Shown one piece after another: positions 42,001 to 52,479 of a stretch of 64,000 nucleotides of DNA. Source of the DNA: Hemicordylus capensis (lineage: Eukaryota > Chordata > Lepidosauria > Squamata > Cordylidae). The stretch covers positions 10,380,501-10,444,500 of the forward strand of contig NC_069662.1 of assembly GCF_027244095.1 (NCBI RefSeq). The letters run 5' to 3'. Both the position numbers and the translations under genes were made by a program. Within the stretch, counting starts at the first letter, position 1, and every line of letters begins with the position of its first letter. Below the pieces are notes generated by a model that was given only the letters and a program-made list of their open reading frames with translations, searched no databases and was not told the DNA's origin.

Positions 42001-45000
42001 ATTGCTAAAAATTTCCCACTGAAATAAATGGGGCATGCCATAGGTGTGCAACTCTTGCACACCTTCAAGCATGATTGTGCTAGCGCTAGTCTAGAACATA
42101 AGCTCCATTCTTAGCACAACTAGCCAGTGCAAGGATAAAGTCTTTTCACAAATGCTTTGTTGCTCTGGACACTTGAAGCAGTCACTGTTTCTCACCATTC
42201 CAGTTTGAAATCTTCCCTCCTGGACATGGGAGGCAAGCATAGCAGCAAAATGGCTTCCCTTCCAGCTTTGTCTTCCTGTAACCAGAACGGCAGTTGTTAT
42301 TACAAAGAGATAGGGGTCGTGCCTGTCCAAAAATGAAAGAGAAGAAAATTTGTTTGCTTTACTTAATAATTTTATATCCTAGATACAACAGCAATCTAAA
42401 CTGATGAAAAGGGGACAGAATCAAGCACATAAATACCAAGGGCAGACTGAGTATCCCCCTTTTCTCTGCTTCTTTCGTTGATGGAGAATGTGGAAGTGTG
42501 TGTTCATCCCTCTTATGGGAGACACCCACAAAAGCAACAAACCAGTTTCAGAGGCTGAGGGAGTACCATTCAGCAGGTGTGGAACAGCATTTATTCTAGC
42601 CTTGAATACAGCCATCTCTGATGGTGGAAATGGCAGTGCTAGCAAGCAACAGGTATTGGTGTTTTCCTAGTGCATTCTGGGAAAGAAAATGGCTTGCAGC
42701 CATGGGAAAGGGGAGCACTCTGGCCTCTGCTGTGATCCACAGAGATGGAAGTCTTTGCAAAGCAAAAACTAACCACTACCTTTTCAAGCCCCAAACCCAA
42801 AATAGACATACAGGTCGAGAATACTTTATCCGGACTGCTTGGGACCAGAGGTGTTCTGGCTTTTGGATTTTTCTGGATTTCAGAATATTTTCATAAATGA
42901 GATAACTTGGAACCCCTGAAGTTCCTTCCCTCCTTGCAACCCAGGCTTGGCTTTGGCAGAGGGTAGGTGGACTTTGGCAGAGGGTCTCAGCAACCCCTGA
43001 AGTTTCTTTGCGCCTTCCCGCCAAGCTTCTTCCCGCTTCCCCTCCTTCCCCTCACCCACGCTTTTCAATGGGATTGCACTCCTTCCCGCCTTCCCTCTTT
43101 CCCCTCTCTCAGACCGGTTTGAGAAGCATGTGAGTGGCAGTGCTTGAGAGGCAGTAAACAGAAGGCAGGTAACAAAAGGGGAGCTAACGAGCTGAGGAAG
43201 CAGCAACAGCGGGTTTAGGGGCCATAAGCTATCACTCCTGCAAACTGCACATCCCGCCCAATCCCGGCCCCAATGCTTCCCAGCCGATTACAGAGCCGCC
43301 GTAATGTTCTCTATGTGAGTTGCGGGCTTTTTGCTGCTTTGTTATACAGTACTGCATATACTCTGATAGCTGCTGAGTTGGGGCTGGGATTGGTTTGGGG
43401 GCTGAGGGGTTTTTTTTGTGTCTAAGAGGTTGAAGCTACAATCATCCCCCCCCCCCGGTGTGGTATCTGGATTTCAGAGCTTTCTGGATTTCGGGAGTCC
43501 GGATAAAGGATTTTAGACCTGTATATATTTTGGTGGGCCCCTACAAAAGCTTCTTCCCCCTCAGAAGGCCTCCAGGAAGGAAAACTTAACCAAAGTACTA
43601 TAGAAGATAAAACTGTCAGAGAATTATAGCTATAAAATTGCAGGAGGGCACGGGGGTGGTGGTGTAGTATAAAAAGCTTTTAAAAAACCCACTCGTGAAA
43701 TAAATACATTTTTGTGCCCTTTCAAAAGCTACAATCAATGAGATGCACTGACATAGCACTGGCATGTGGCACCAGCCACCATCTGCAGTAGCATGCAACT
43801 CCCCTTACTATTGGTAGCCCTGTTGCTGCTACTTCAGCCACCACCTGGGCAGCCTCTTCCGCTTCTCACGGCCTGCATTGCCTCTTTCTGCCTCTCTCTG
43901 CCCACTGTGTCACTCCACCACTCCACGTTCTACTAGCTTCCAGGAGGTGGGAAGGAGGAAAGCCCTGAACAGGAACTTCCTTCTTCCACCTGGCCTGGAA
44001 CTGGCTACAAATGAAAGACACAGATGTGGCAGCTGGCTGGTGGTGGGGAGGGAAGAGGTGGCTCCCAGATGGTGGGCATATGTTCCTTGAACACGTCTGC
44101 CCAATTAGAGCTCCACCCCTGGATGTGAAACAGTGAGACACAAAGCAGGGCCCTTGATAGCCAAATCAGTAGGTGTTCTTCAGGTACCCAGATATGACAG
44201 ACTGCACCCCTGTCAACTGTGCTCTGCTAGTAATGTCACATGGAGTGGAGCCCCAGTGATCAATGCAGTTTCTGTACCCTAAACCAATTTTTGAACACTA
44301 GGAAAATGATTAGATTCACCCTCACATGTGGTTGGGATCCCACCTGGTTAAATCTCTTTGGCCACACAATGGCGTCCTCAAGAAGGGTGAGCAGCTTGTC
44401 TGAGGGAGCCTCTGGATCTGTTCTTCCAACTTTGACTCTTACCAATGATTGGTTTTGCAAAATGATCCAGTTGAAAATATGAAATCCCACTTCTATTTCC
44501 CTATTTTGATCAAAGGAAATCTTTTCCCCAGCAGTGTTGTTAAATGAGACACTTCTCAGAAAGTGATGGAGCTAAATTTAAAAGGGGATTAAAGAGGATG
44601 TACAAGAAGATGTTCATATGTGACAGGGTGATAACCGTTCACATTTGAGTGTTATGGTTACTAGACACTTTGAAAGCTTTCAACAGATTTTTGTAGCAGA
44701 CAGAGTATTAGTAGCATGGAAGTACCTAAATACAACCTCACAATTTTCTTTTACCAATTCCCATGCACAGTATCCTAATACATAAAACAACAACAGGCCT
44801 GGCCACAAAGATTGCAGCCCATTTTAGGTATAATATGGATAGACATAAACAAGATGGCTGTAAAGTTGAGGCCATGCCCAATGTGACATGACATGGAATA
44901 AAAGCATGATACATAATTATTTATTCATTTATTTATTTAGCATATTTAGCAAGGTCCCTTCCAACATTAGTGTTGGAAGGGACCTTGGAGGCCTTCTAGT

Positions 45001-48000
45001 TCAACCCCATACTCATAGCAGGAAATTGCTACGAGCATCCCTTACAGATGGCTATCCAGACTCTGTCTGGAGACCTCCAGTGAAGAAGAATCACATGGTG
45101 CATTGTGAGATATCTGGAGATGGGGATGCATCTTCCTGACCTCCAGAATGCTGCCCAGCTCATGGCAGCACTGGTCATGTGGGGACATGAGCCGTGCAGC
45201 TGAGGTCAAAATTGGGTAATCTGGAAGGTAGGTAGGTCCTATCCTTCCTTCCCACTGCCCATCTTCCCCAGCCCAGCAAAAGGTCATAGGAACAACCTTA
45301 GAGTGTTCTTCAAAACTGGGGGTCTGTTCCATCTACATATATTATTAGCTCTTATACATTAGTCTGATCATGATGTTACCTGCCATGAATGTTACCTTAT
45401 GTTGATTCATATGGTTCCAACCCCCTCCATTCATTTTTGCTCTGTGACTGGGTTTGTACTGAGATGAATGCATGACATCCAAAGCATGTGCTATGGCGTA
45501 GACAGTATTGTAGATGCTATAGCTATGGCCAGTCATGTTCATTTCAAAAACAGTTCCAGGAAGGGTCTCCAGCTTCTCTTTCCCAGTGCATATTCCACCA
45601 TTGATCTTGTCTACGTCAGAGCTGGGGAAGAAACATTCAAATGCCTGCTCCCAGAATTCCTGGATAAAGCCATCTTCTTTGACTAAGGTAGGATTTCTGG
45701 ACTGAAGAAATCTCTCAAATCCAAACACAACTTTCGGGTGAAACCCGAAGGATAAAGCACCATGGAGGAAACCTATGTCCCATTCTCTTTGAAAAGGAAA
45801 TGAAGTGAAATCAACCTGTGCAGTCATAAGCCACACTTTACCTAGTGTCTTCAGTGGTTTATTCTCAAACTCCGAGCCCCAGTTGAACATTCTCATTGTC
45901 ACCATGGTGTGAATTTCTCCATGCACAATCACAACATTAGCAGTACTTTTCAAAACAATAGTGAGTATTTTATGCCCCTCCTCCAATATGTCAATGATTT
46001 CACTAAAAACAGTTTGTTTGGGGGATCTTTCTATGAAGTCAAAGCAGATTCCATTCTGGGAAAACATTGGAAGCACATTCTCTGTAAATTCCTCTGTATT
46101 ATCCTCATCCTGAGTAATCACCCCAATCCATGTCCATGTGAAATGCAGCAGTAACTGGAGAATCCCCTTATACTGTTGGGCCCCATTTGGAAACATCCGG
46201 TGGAAGAAAACAGCTTCACTTTTGTTTTTCATCACTGGAGCAGAGCCATATATGAGCTAAAGTTTTAAAAAGACCAAGAAAGAGGAGAGGAGAAGATGCT
46301 GTTTTCCTGGTTGTGTGTCGCCGTGGCACGGTGCTGCATCGTGGCAACTCATGAGTAGCAAATTCCTCAATCTCCAGCAAATTCCAGCAAATTCCTCAAT
46401 CTCTGAATTAAATATTCAGAGTCATTTCAATCTGCCCTACACCCCCCCACACCTTATATTAAAACTCTATGGCAATCAATCCCTAAATATCTGGGGGGCG
46501 GGATAACCACAAGAAGGAAATCACATCCTACCTCCATTACTAAGCCTGAGGAGTCAAAAGCTGGGCAGAGCTGTGGTGGGCAAGGGCAGCCAGCGCTGGG
46601 CACCCTGCCTCCCTCCTTCCTTCCTTCCTTGCTGCCTGCCTGTCAGCACTAGAGTTCTGGCTTCAGTGAGGCCTGCACGGAGGCCTCTCTGGAAGCCCTG
46701 CCCACCCGCCAAACAGATGACAGGTGGATACTGAAGGGGCTGCAGCTGCTGAGTGCTTATGAATGAGGATTCAAAGGTTTGTGTGTATGTTTTAATGTTA
46801 TGATGGACAGCCTTGAAATATACTTTGCTACAAAAGAATGGCCGAATTAGGACCTAACGGGAAACTGGAGGCAGAGCAGCCAGAGGTTCCCAAACCTGTA
46901 CATCTTATTGCGTGCTATGGATGTGCATGGAACAAGCTGGCCTGGTTCAGTTCGAATCCGGACCAAACAAATCCTGCATCTGGATTTTCTGCACCCTCCT
47001 CCCGCCAGCTTTCCAAATGCAACCCCTCAGCTGGTTCAGCCACTCTTTGGCTGGTTGTTGGCCTTCATTTGGCGGCATGGTGGCCATTTTGTAGGTCACG
47101 TGCCTGTGCACTTGGCCTCTGTGTGGCCCAGGCGACTGTTCTTCATGCAAAGGAGGAAGACTGGCAGCCAGTTTACCCACCGCTCTGCAGTATTGCAGAC
47201 TGCAGAAAGGAGGCTGGTGCTTATGTTTGCATGTGGACAGGTAAGTGCAGGGATCAGGAGGAGGGATGGAACCGAGGGTCCATTGTATCCTCAGTTCTGC
47301 ATTACATGTGAACACATCCAATGTACACCATTGATATGCACTGATATACACCATATGCAGTAGGGATGTCAGAAGTGGTGTACGCATTGGCAGTTTGAGT
47401 CAAAGGCAGCTTTCATCTGTAAGGCCACTGAGATTGGTACAGATCATTAATTGATCCCTGTCATCTTTCTAGTGTTGTGTTGTACTTGGGGCCAAACAGA
47501 ATAGAGACAAATATACTGTATATGTGTTGTAGTATGCACTATGATTCATCAGAGGGAATTACTGGACAAAACCCTCAAAAGAGGAGGGGGGTGCAAATTT
47601 AAAACTCTACTTTAAAGTGGGGGAAAGATTTGAAAGCCCCAGTTCTTGACAGTGGAGCTGGGTGGCTGTTTTGTACCAGGTGCTCCTGCGCCCAGCCACA
47701 GCTTGCCGGGGAACTTCAAGGGAAGGGGGAAGGGGACCTCTGCCGCCATGTGGCCCCCAGCCTCTAGAGCCCCAGGAAGGCACTGTGTGAGTGTGCAGGG
47801 CATTCCTGGGGTCCTCCTCCCCTCTCCCCCCAAGTGTAACAGCTGTCGCTGCAAGCAGCCACAGCTGACACACAATCAAGCCAATGAGCACTCGCTCTAT
47901 TAACCTCATTTAAGGGAAGGGGTTTCTAGGCAGGCTAGCTGTCCTGGAACCACCAGGCTCACCTGCAAGCCCGGTGGTTCTGATAATCACTAGAAACTGG

Positions 48001-50455
48001 ACTGGGCTCCCTTAGCCTGGTTTCTAGTGATCGTGGGAATAGCCTTGCTGTGTTTTAAGACTTGTTGCTTTTTGCATATCTTCCTGATGTCCCACAAAAG
48101 AGATGCTTGCATTTAGCTAAGAGAGGCCCTCACAAGATTGCAGGTGCCACATGAGACACAAGGCCTGTTCACACGATCATTTGCAGCTGGGCTGGTGGAC
48201 AGGGGAACTCCTACCCTAGCTGCAATACACAAGCAGACCCTCTGTTTGGGTCAAGAAACCCAGAAAACACACAGAGGTTGTGACCAGTACAGGGTCAGGG
48301 AGGGCAGGTATGGGGAAGGCAGGGTTGAACTTACCTTCTCCCCACATGATCAAGCCTTCATCCAAGCCATGTGACTCCTGTGCTCACACAACAGGTACTG
48401 TTGCAAGCCGTGTGACATTCTGGAGGCCAGGGAAATGTGTCCTGGCCTCCAGATATACCACAATGCATGCACAATGCATGCATGTCAGCCTCACCATCGA
48501 GTCAGACATTTTTTTAAAATCTGGAGCTGCAAGAATATTTGCCCATGCATTAATATGGCCTCTAGGATTTGGAGGCCATATTTATATGAAGAACAGCAAA
48601 TATAATGTGCTCCATGCACACATCTTACTTGTGGCATCTTGTATCCGCACAGGATCGTTGCCATGTGGAGACAGACATTTGAGTTAGGTCCCCCAATGAC
48701 TGCCACTGGATTATTCTTGACACCACACTTGAAGTTAGGGATGAATCTGCCGTGTCGGAAGAGAAGTTCCATTGAGGCCAAGTAGATCCAGCTTGCAGTG
48801 AAATGGCTATTATAGAGGTGAAAGCCGAGGGTGACATTTGGTAAAATTTGGGGATTGTCATTGATCTCCTTTGCAGCAAATTCCAAGGCCAAGATGTGCT
48901 GGTAGTTCTGAGTCAGGAACCTGCAATCAGCATTACATGTGGCATCACTACATTACTCACAGGTTACATTCCAATTAAATATATTTTTCATAAATTATAG
49001 ACTTGAAGGACGGCTCATGCTCCATTTGTCCACCCCACTGCTAGATGCAGAAAATCCAGAGGGATAACATTCCCAATAGAGCTGTCAAGCAAGGGAGGTG
49101 TTCCAGTCTCAACTGTCCTGATCAAAATGAAAATTTCTCCTATTGACTATTCCAAACCAAATGGGCTCACAGCATAGAAATCAACACAATGGAGACACCA
49201 GCAAAAAGCATGGGGGTATGCTGTATTGCACTGAACAGGGACATCGCTTTTCCTTTTAAAATATAAAATGGTTCTTTGCAAATCGAATCCTGCCTCCAGG
49301 GCAGCAATGAACAAGCATTTGCGTTCTTCTGTGTGACAGCCCTTTTTATATCATATCCCCCTTCATTGTTCTCCAGGCTAAGCATACTATTTTCTTTCAA
49401 ACTTTCCTCATAGTGTTTGTTCACCTTCATTACCCTCCTTTAACTCATTCCACACTGAGAGACCTAAAAGGCCAAGTTGAAGACAGATCATCCTGGAGAG
49501 AATCTCTCTATTGACACTGACTTGACGGCACTTAATCCATCCATCCATCCATCCATCCATCCATCAGCTCATTCCAATTTGTCAAAATCCTTCTCAACAT
49601 TGTAGTAGTGTTCAGACTGCCCAGAACCTTCTGGATGGGCTCTGACTGATATATTGCTGCCATTACCTTGAAAGGCTTTCTGGTGAACATCACTACAACA
49701 TGCAACATCAAGGACTGAACACAGTACTCTAGATGTAATCTGATTTGTATTGACTAATGTGGACTTAATACTCCTTTGAGTACAGTTTCCAAAACCAGTT
49801 GTTAATCCTTCTGATGGTATTATCAGTTAGGCTGCATACTTGTGACCAGTATACTCACCAAAGCATCATGGGGAAATTTAACAAGTATTTGGTTAAAATC
49901 AAGGTAAACTATCCTCCTAGTGGCGGACATCCAGAGGAATGACACAATTGAAGAATAAGCACATTTGCATTTGCACTGGTGCCCAGTTAGCTTATTACTA
50001 CAAATGACAGTCAAAAAACTTAAAATGCATATTAAAAGAGATGCAAAAACCTAGCATTTGATAAAAGGTATGTCTGAAATCTCTAAGCACTCCATAGTCC
50101 CTCCCCACGACCCCAATATAAGATACAGGAGTGCCCTCCGCAAATCGGAAGTAGGTTCAATCTGCTGCACTGTTCCCTCTAACAGGGATTCCCAGACGTT
50201 GTTGACTACAACTCCCAGAATCCCTAGCTGCAGTGGCTTTTGCTTGGGGAATATGGGAGTTGTAATCAACAACATCTGGGAATCCCTGTTTTAGGGAGCA
50301 GTGGTCCCCTGATGTCTCCAGGTGGGGTTGGGAAAGGCTGTCTGAAACCTTTGAGAGCTACTGCCTGTCAATGTTGACAATATTGAACTACTCAATGGTA
50401 AGAAAGTTTCCTATGTTCCTCTAGACAGAGGATACAAATAAATGAAAAATTGCCA

Positions 50456-50486
<31 letters not shown>

Positions 50487-51322
50487 AGATTTGTATACCA
50501 CCACAAATTTTCATCTCTAGGCAGTTTACATAAAACAAGTACACAAACACACAAACACACACACGCGCGCGCGTGCGTAACTATAATAGGGCAAGGGGAG
50601 ACAGTTGTCTGGGGGCCCACTGCCTTGGGGGGGCCCCAGAGGCAAGTCACACGACTGACTCCCTCAGCCTTCAGTTGTATTTATCCTCCAAAACTGATGT
50701 GAGTGTTAAGACCTGGAGCTACCAAAACAGCATGTCTTTTTCTAGTACCATTAAATGACTTGCATCGTCCACAATTTACAAAACCTTTTAAAAAATAATT
50801 TAGGATGTTATTCTATTGTGGCACATAGGTTTACCATGCTTTTTGTTAACATTATTCAGCCTTATTTAAGATTGCTTTACTTCATGAGCGGGGGCATTTT
50901 AAAATCTTGTCTCTGGACCCACTACAACCTTGCTACGCTCCTGCACACTCACATGCTTAAAACAATTTAAAACCAAAGTCAAATTAAAAAGCTTGGGTGA
51001 TGAGACTAGTCTTTAGGGACTTCTTAAATGTTGACAGAAGAGGAGGCTCTTATTTTAGCAGGGAGCACATTCCAAAGTCTCAGGGCAGCAACAGAGAAGG
51101 CCCATCCCTGTATAGCCACCAGACGAGCCAGTGGCAACTGCAGTCGAACATCTCCAGATGATCTCAGTGGGCGATGTGGCTCATGGCAAAGAAGACATTC
51201 TCTTAAATATCCTGGGCCTAAGCTGTTACAAGAAGATCATTCTAAAACTGTGGTTGATAGCCCCAAGAAGTCTCCTTGGGATTTTGGACATTCACCTGAT
51301 CTAAACACTGGTAATCATCGTT

Positions 51323-51368
<46 letters not shown>

Positions 51369-51724
51369 CATCGTGATGATATGATCCTGATGGCAGGGAG
51401 AATATTTGATATATGATATGTTATCAAAAGAAAGAAAGCACAAATTCTTTGTAGGTCTATGAGAGCATTTCAAAACTAAAATCCTTACATGTGCTCAGCA
51501 GAGAGTTCCGGAGATGGATACTTTTTGAAAGTTATTTCATTTGAAAAGATGTAGATCTGAGAAATAATGCCACCGATGATATGGTCTCCTGGATGATAAT
51601 ACTTGTGAAGAATAGGAAGAGGATCACTGAGGGGGCATTTCCCAATAGAAATCATGCACACCATCTGAGACAGCAGCAACACCAATACCAACAGCCCCAA
51701 ACTACCATAGTGAGGAAGAATCAT
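38150..51724 (-). CDS. V2R-3: vomeronasal type-2 receptor, complete six-exon gene
   Basis: Complete class C vomeronasal receptor. Exons: 51489-51724, 48629-48920, 45396-46256, 44344-44571, 42196-42322, 38150-39048; 2643 bp, 880 residues plus stop, frame open throughout. Domains: N-terminal hydrophobic leader, Venus-flytrap domain, cysteine-rich linker, seven helices. It differs from V2R-1 and V2R-2 in three ways: a different start codon, a 21-bp in-frame shortening of exon 2, and a relocated exon 3 donor. The ligand-binding half is the most diverged of the three (for example [38 protein letters not shown]), while the seven-helix exon stays very close to V2R-2, the usual pattern when ligand specificity evolves faster than signalling. 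Introns hold a 1.6-kb foldback, 5S SINEs, a Tigger-like element and CR1 debris. Confidence 0.92.
39121..40745. repeat. 1.6-kb foldback with repeated units in V2R-3 intron 5
   Basis: Two arms of about 520 bp (39360-39876 and 39911-40430) are inverted copies around a short loop near 39893; the innermost 'ggattctatgatagcaaat' pairs with its exact inverse. The right side contains a repeated unit: 'cccgacgtgaagctata' recurs at about 40241, 40424 and 40616 (period about 183-192 bp), each with 'accttaaagac...gtaaacttcaa'. The left outer end 'tagggatgtgcaaaaaattt' resembles the TAGGGGTGTGCA family. No coding potential. Confidence 0.8.
40780..41025 (-). mobile_element. 5S-rRNA-derived SINE, minus orientation
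   Basis: Minus strand: 'agctggtcttgtggtagcaa', 'ttgctaagcagggtccaccc', 'tggtttgcattttgaatggg' (5S rRNA-like internal promoter), then a 'cggttgaagagcatctgctt' body and 'agggctggagagactcctgc'. The 3' tail is missing. Confidence 0.85.
41195..41875 (+). mobile_element. 5S-derived SINE interrupted by an L2-like LINE 3' end
   Basis: SINE head at 41197-41285 ('ctggtcttgtggtagcaggc', 'gctaagcaggatccatcctg', 'gaatgggag'), then about 350 bp of L2-like C-terminal/3' UTR sequence (41286-41639: 'ctcatctggtggccactcag', 'tttaaagatgcatctgttca', 'aaccacccagagacataagt', AAAT tail), then the SINE resumes ('acatgtgagtattgtaagct') to its 3' end 'agctttctatgttcct'. A clear nested insertion: the LINE came after the SINE. 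Confidence 0.82.
42196..42322 (-). CDS. V2R-3 exon 5 (cysteine-rich linker)
   Basis: 127 bp, phase 0 to phase 1, donor GTGAGA. It encodes [20 protein letters not shown], then [20 protein letters not shown]. All cysteines of the linker are kept. Confidence 0.95.
42811..43521. mobile_element. Tigger-like (Tc1/mariner) non-autonomous element with TA target site
   Basis: 26-bp inverted ends: CAGGTCGAGAATACTTTATC and, inverted from the right, CAGGTCTAAAATCCTTTATC, both continuing CGGACT. TA dinucleotides flank both ends (42809-42810, 43522-43523). The inner 'gcttgggaccagaggtgttc' and 'tttttctggatttcagaata' match the MER2/Tigger-type terminal region known across amniotes. No transposase frame. It lies in V2R-3 intron 4. 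Confidence 0.82.
44344..44571 (-). CDS. V2R-3 exon 4
   Basis: 228 bp, phase 0 at both ends, donor CAG/GTGGGA. It encodes [40 protein letters not shown] and [17 protein letters not shown]. No stop. More diverged from V2R-1 and V2R-2 than these two are from each other. Confidence 0.95.
44945..45110 (-). repeat. CR1 LINE 3' end fragment
   Basis: 'ttggaagggaccttggaggc' and 'cttctagttcaaccccatac' are the antisense of a CR1 3' end (...GGGTTGAACTAGAAGG...). Preceded by its own inverse 'aaggtcccttccaacatt', giving a small perfect palindrome at about 44949-44983. It lies in V2R-3 intron 3. Confidence 0.65.
45396..46256 (-). CDS. V2R-3 exon 3 (main Venus-flytrap exon)
   Basis: 861 bp, phase 0 at both ends, using donor AAG/GTAACA. 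It begins [20 protein letters not shown] and contains [42 protein letters not shown] and [21 protein letters not shown] second GCAG/GTAACA 16 nt downstream resembles the donor used by V2R-1 and V2R-2 but would leave the wrong phase. The chosen donor gives the family length of 861 bp. Confidence 0.92.
46915..47130. repeat. TAGGGGTGTGCA-family-like fragment
   Basis: Starts 'ctatggatgtgcatggaaca' with 'ctggcctggttcagttcgaa', matching the left part of 35495. The right end is not found. It lies in V2R-3 intron 2. 46260-46915 shows only repeat debris, including a GAGGC-family scrap near 46330. Confidence 0.45.
47600..48041 (+). mobile_element. GAGGC-family-like element, left end unclear
   Basis: Right end 'gatcgtgggaatagcc' and the preceding 'cactcgctctattaacctca', 'gctcacctgcaagcccggtg' and 'gggctcccttagcctggttt' match the family. 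The hairpin left end is not evident. Confidence 0.5.
48629..48920 (-). CDS. V2R-3 exon 2 (21 bp shorter)
   Basis: 292 bp instead of 313; acceptor GCAG, donor CAA/GTAAGA. It encodes [60 protein letters not shown] and [20 protein letters not shown]. Seven residues present in V2R-1 and V2R-2 before RFIPN are missing, in frame. Confidence 0.93.
49485..49564 (+). repeat. Sauria SINE / Bov-B-type 3' end with (ATCC)n
   Basis: 'atcctggagagaatctctct' and 'gacactgacttgacggcact' followed by seven ATCC units. Nearly the same sequence ends at 63722-63809. Only the 3' end is present. 48921-49485 and 49565-50180 hold no exon or well-defined element. Confidence 0.65.
50182..50292. repeat. hAT-type foldback element
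   Basis: Inverted ends 'acagggattcccagacgttg' and 'caacatctgggaatccctgt' flank 'actacaactcccagaatccc' and its inverse, so the whole 110 bp folds on itself. Same type as 55508-55637. Confidence 0.7.
50296..50425 (+). mobile_element. 5S-derived SINE 3' fragment
   Basis: 'ctgatgtctccaggtggggt', 'gagagctactgcctgtcaat', 'gacaatattgaactactcaa' and 'ctatgttcc' match the 3' half of the SINE at 22831. Confidence 0.65.
50460..50487. repeat. (CTAT)n microsatellite
   Basis: Seven CTAT units at the tail of an antisense LINE 3' end ('tgtataccaccacaaatttt' follows). Confidence 0.9.
50490..51300 (-). mobile_element. L2-like LINE 3' end, interrupted by a short DNA element
   Basis: The antisense 3' UTR ('ctaggcagtttacataaaac') and C-terminal region ('cattccaaagtctcagggca', 'gagaaggcccatccctgtat') belong to one LINE. 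An element of about 370 bp interrupts it (about 50573-50945, 'gcgtaactataatagggcaa' to 'ccttgctacgctcctg'), related by its ends to the hAT family of 10400 and 30525. Confidence 0.65.
51323..51368. repeat. (CAT)n microsatellite
   Basis: About 15 CAT units, 120 bp from the donor of V2R-3 exon 1. The matching position in the duplicated block (about 54940) has only a short, unexpanded sequence. Confidence 0.95.
51489..51724 (-). CDS. V2R-3 exon 1 (signal peptide, alternative start)
   Basis: 236 bp from ATG at 51724 to a phase-2 donor GTAAGG. It encodes MILPHYGS, then [15 protein letters not shown], then [20 protein letters not shown] and [20 protein letters not shown]. The ATG aligned with the V2R-1 and V2R-2 start is out of frame here; the ATG aligned with their unused upstream ATG is in frame and is taken as the start. 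The frame stays open further upstream, but that part is outside the conserved exon. Confidence 0.88.
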
Positions 51725-52110
51725 TGTAGACAATAACAATGATTCCTGTTCCTTTCTTGTCATTTGAGTGTTCCTTACTGCCTGTCTTGGATGCCAGTCA
51801 CTAAACTGAATCAACTAAGACCATCTGGACAAAGAATGAATGATCAGACTGATGGAGCCTTGTGTGTCTATAGCCCTGACTCTGAATGACACCAGGAATA
51901 TTAATAGCATCCTTCAGCCTTGGTTCATAGGTTTGAAAGTGGCCTCTTGAACTCCTTGGAGACATAGAGAAGCAATTGAAAACAACTGGATAATTATAAG
52001 ATAGGTAATCACATCCTCAGAACTGCAGATTCTCTGGATAGCTTGCAAAGTAAAACTTGTTATTCACAACGTAGCAGAAAGCTTCTCTGGCCCACCTCAG
52101 AAGTAAATCA
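51725..52110 (-). promoter_or_regulatory. Conserved 5' flank of V2R-3 (candidate promoter)
   Basis: Shares 'ggaatattaatagcatcc' (about 51895-51912) with V2R-2, 'gccttgtgtgtctatagccc' and GGTAATCA (52004-52011) with the other flanks. It is the unoccupied counterpart of the hAT insertion at 55508. Confidence 0.5.
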
Positions 52111-52159
52111 GGAACAGTAAACAGAAAACATACAGAGGTGCGGGGGCTTAGCAGTGAAG

Positions 52160-52440
52160 TAGGGATGTGCAGGAACCAGTCTGCAGGGCATGTTAGAGGC
52201 CTGCGAACCAGTTCGCAACTGGCCCGGTCCAGCGGTCCGATGCCGGGGAGGGGGTCTTGCTTTAAGGGTTGTACTTACCCCTCCTGCCACTTTCCCCCCT
52301 CCAGCGCTCCAATTTCCTCCCTGCTGCCCCTGCCCCCTTGTTGACCAGTAAAAGTGGAAGTAACCTCCCCACATGTACCCGCTGCTGACCTGCGTGTGCC
52401 TGCCGCACAGCATGCGCACACAACGTGTGACATGAAAACA
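52160..52440. repeat. TAGGGATGTGCA-family-like element
   Basis: Starts 'tagggatgtgcaggaaccag' and carries 'gtacttacccctcctgccac', which recurs at 56325-56600. Right end uncertain ('acaacgtgtga' in both copies). Confidence 0.5.
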
Positions 52441-52479
52441 AAACCAATAACAGTTAAAACAGAAATATAAACAATGTAA

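Noticed and set aside
46838-47363. 157- and 151-codon overlapping frames
   Set aside because: They sit in a TAGGGGTGTGCA-family fragment and neighbouring GC-rich repeat; three frames are open at once, which fits composition rather than coding.
50573-50945. Full hAT element inside the L2 fragment
   Set aside because: The internal ends resemble the family, but the left end merges into a CA/CG microsatellite and no target duplication could be shown, so it is only noted within the LINE entry.
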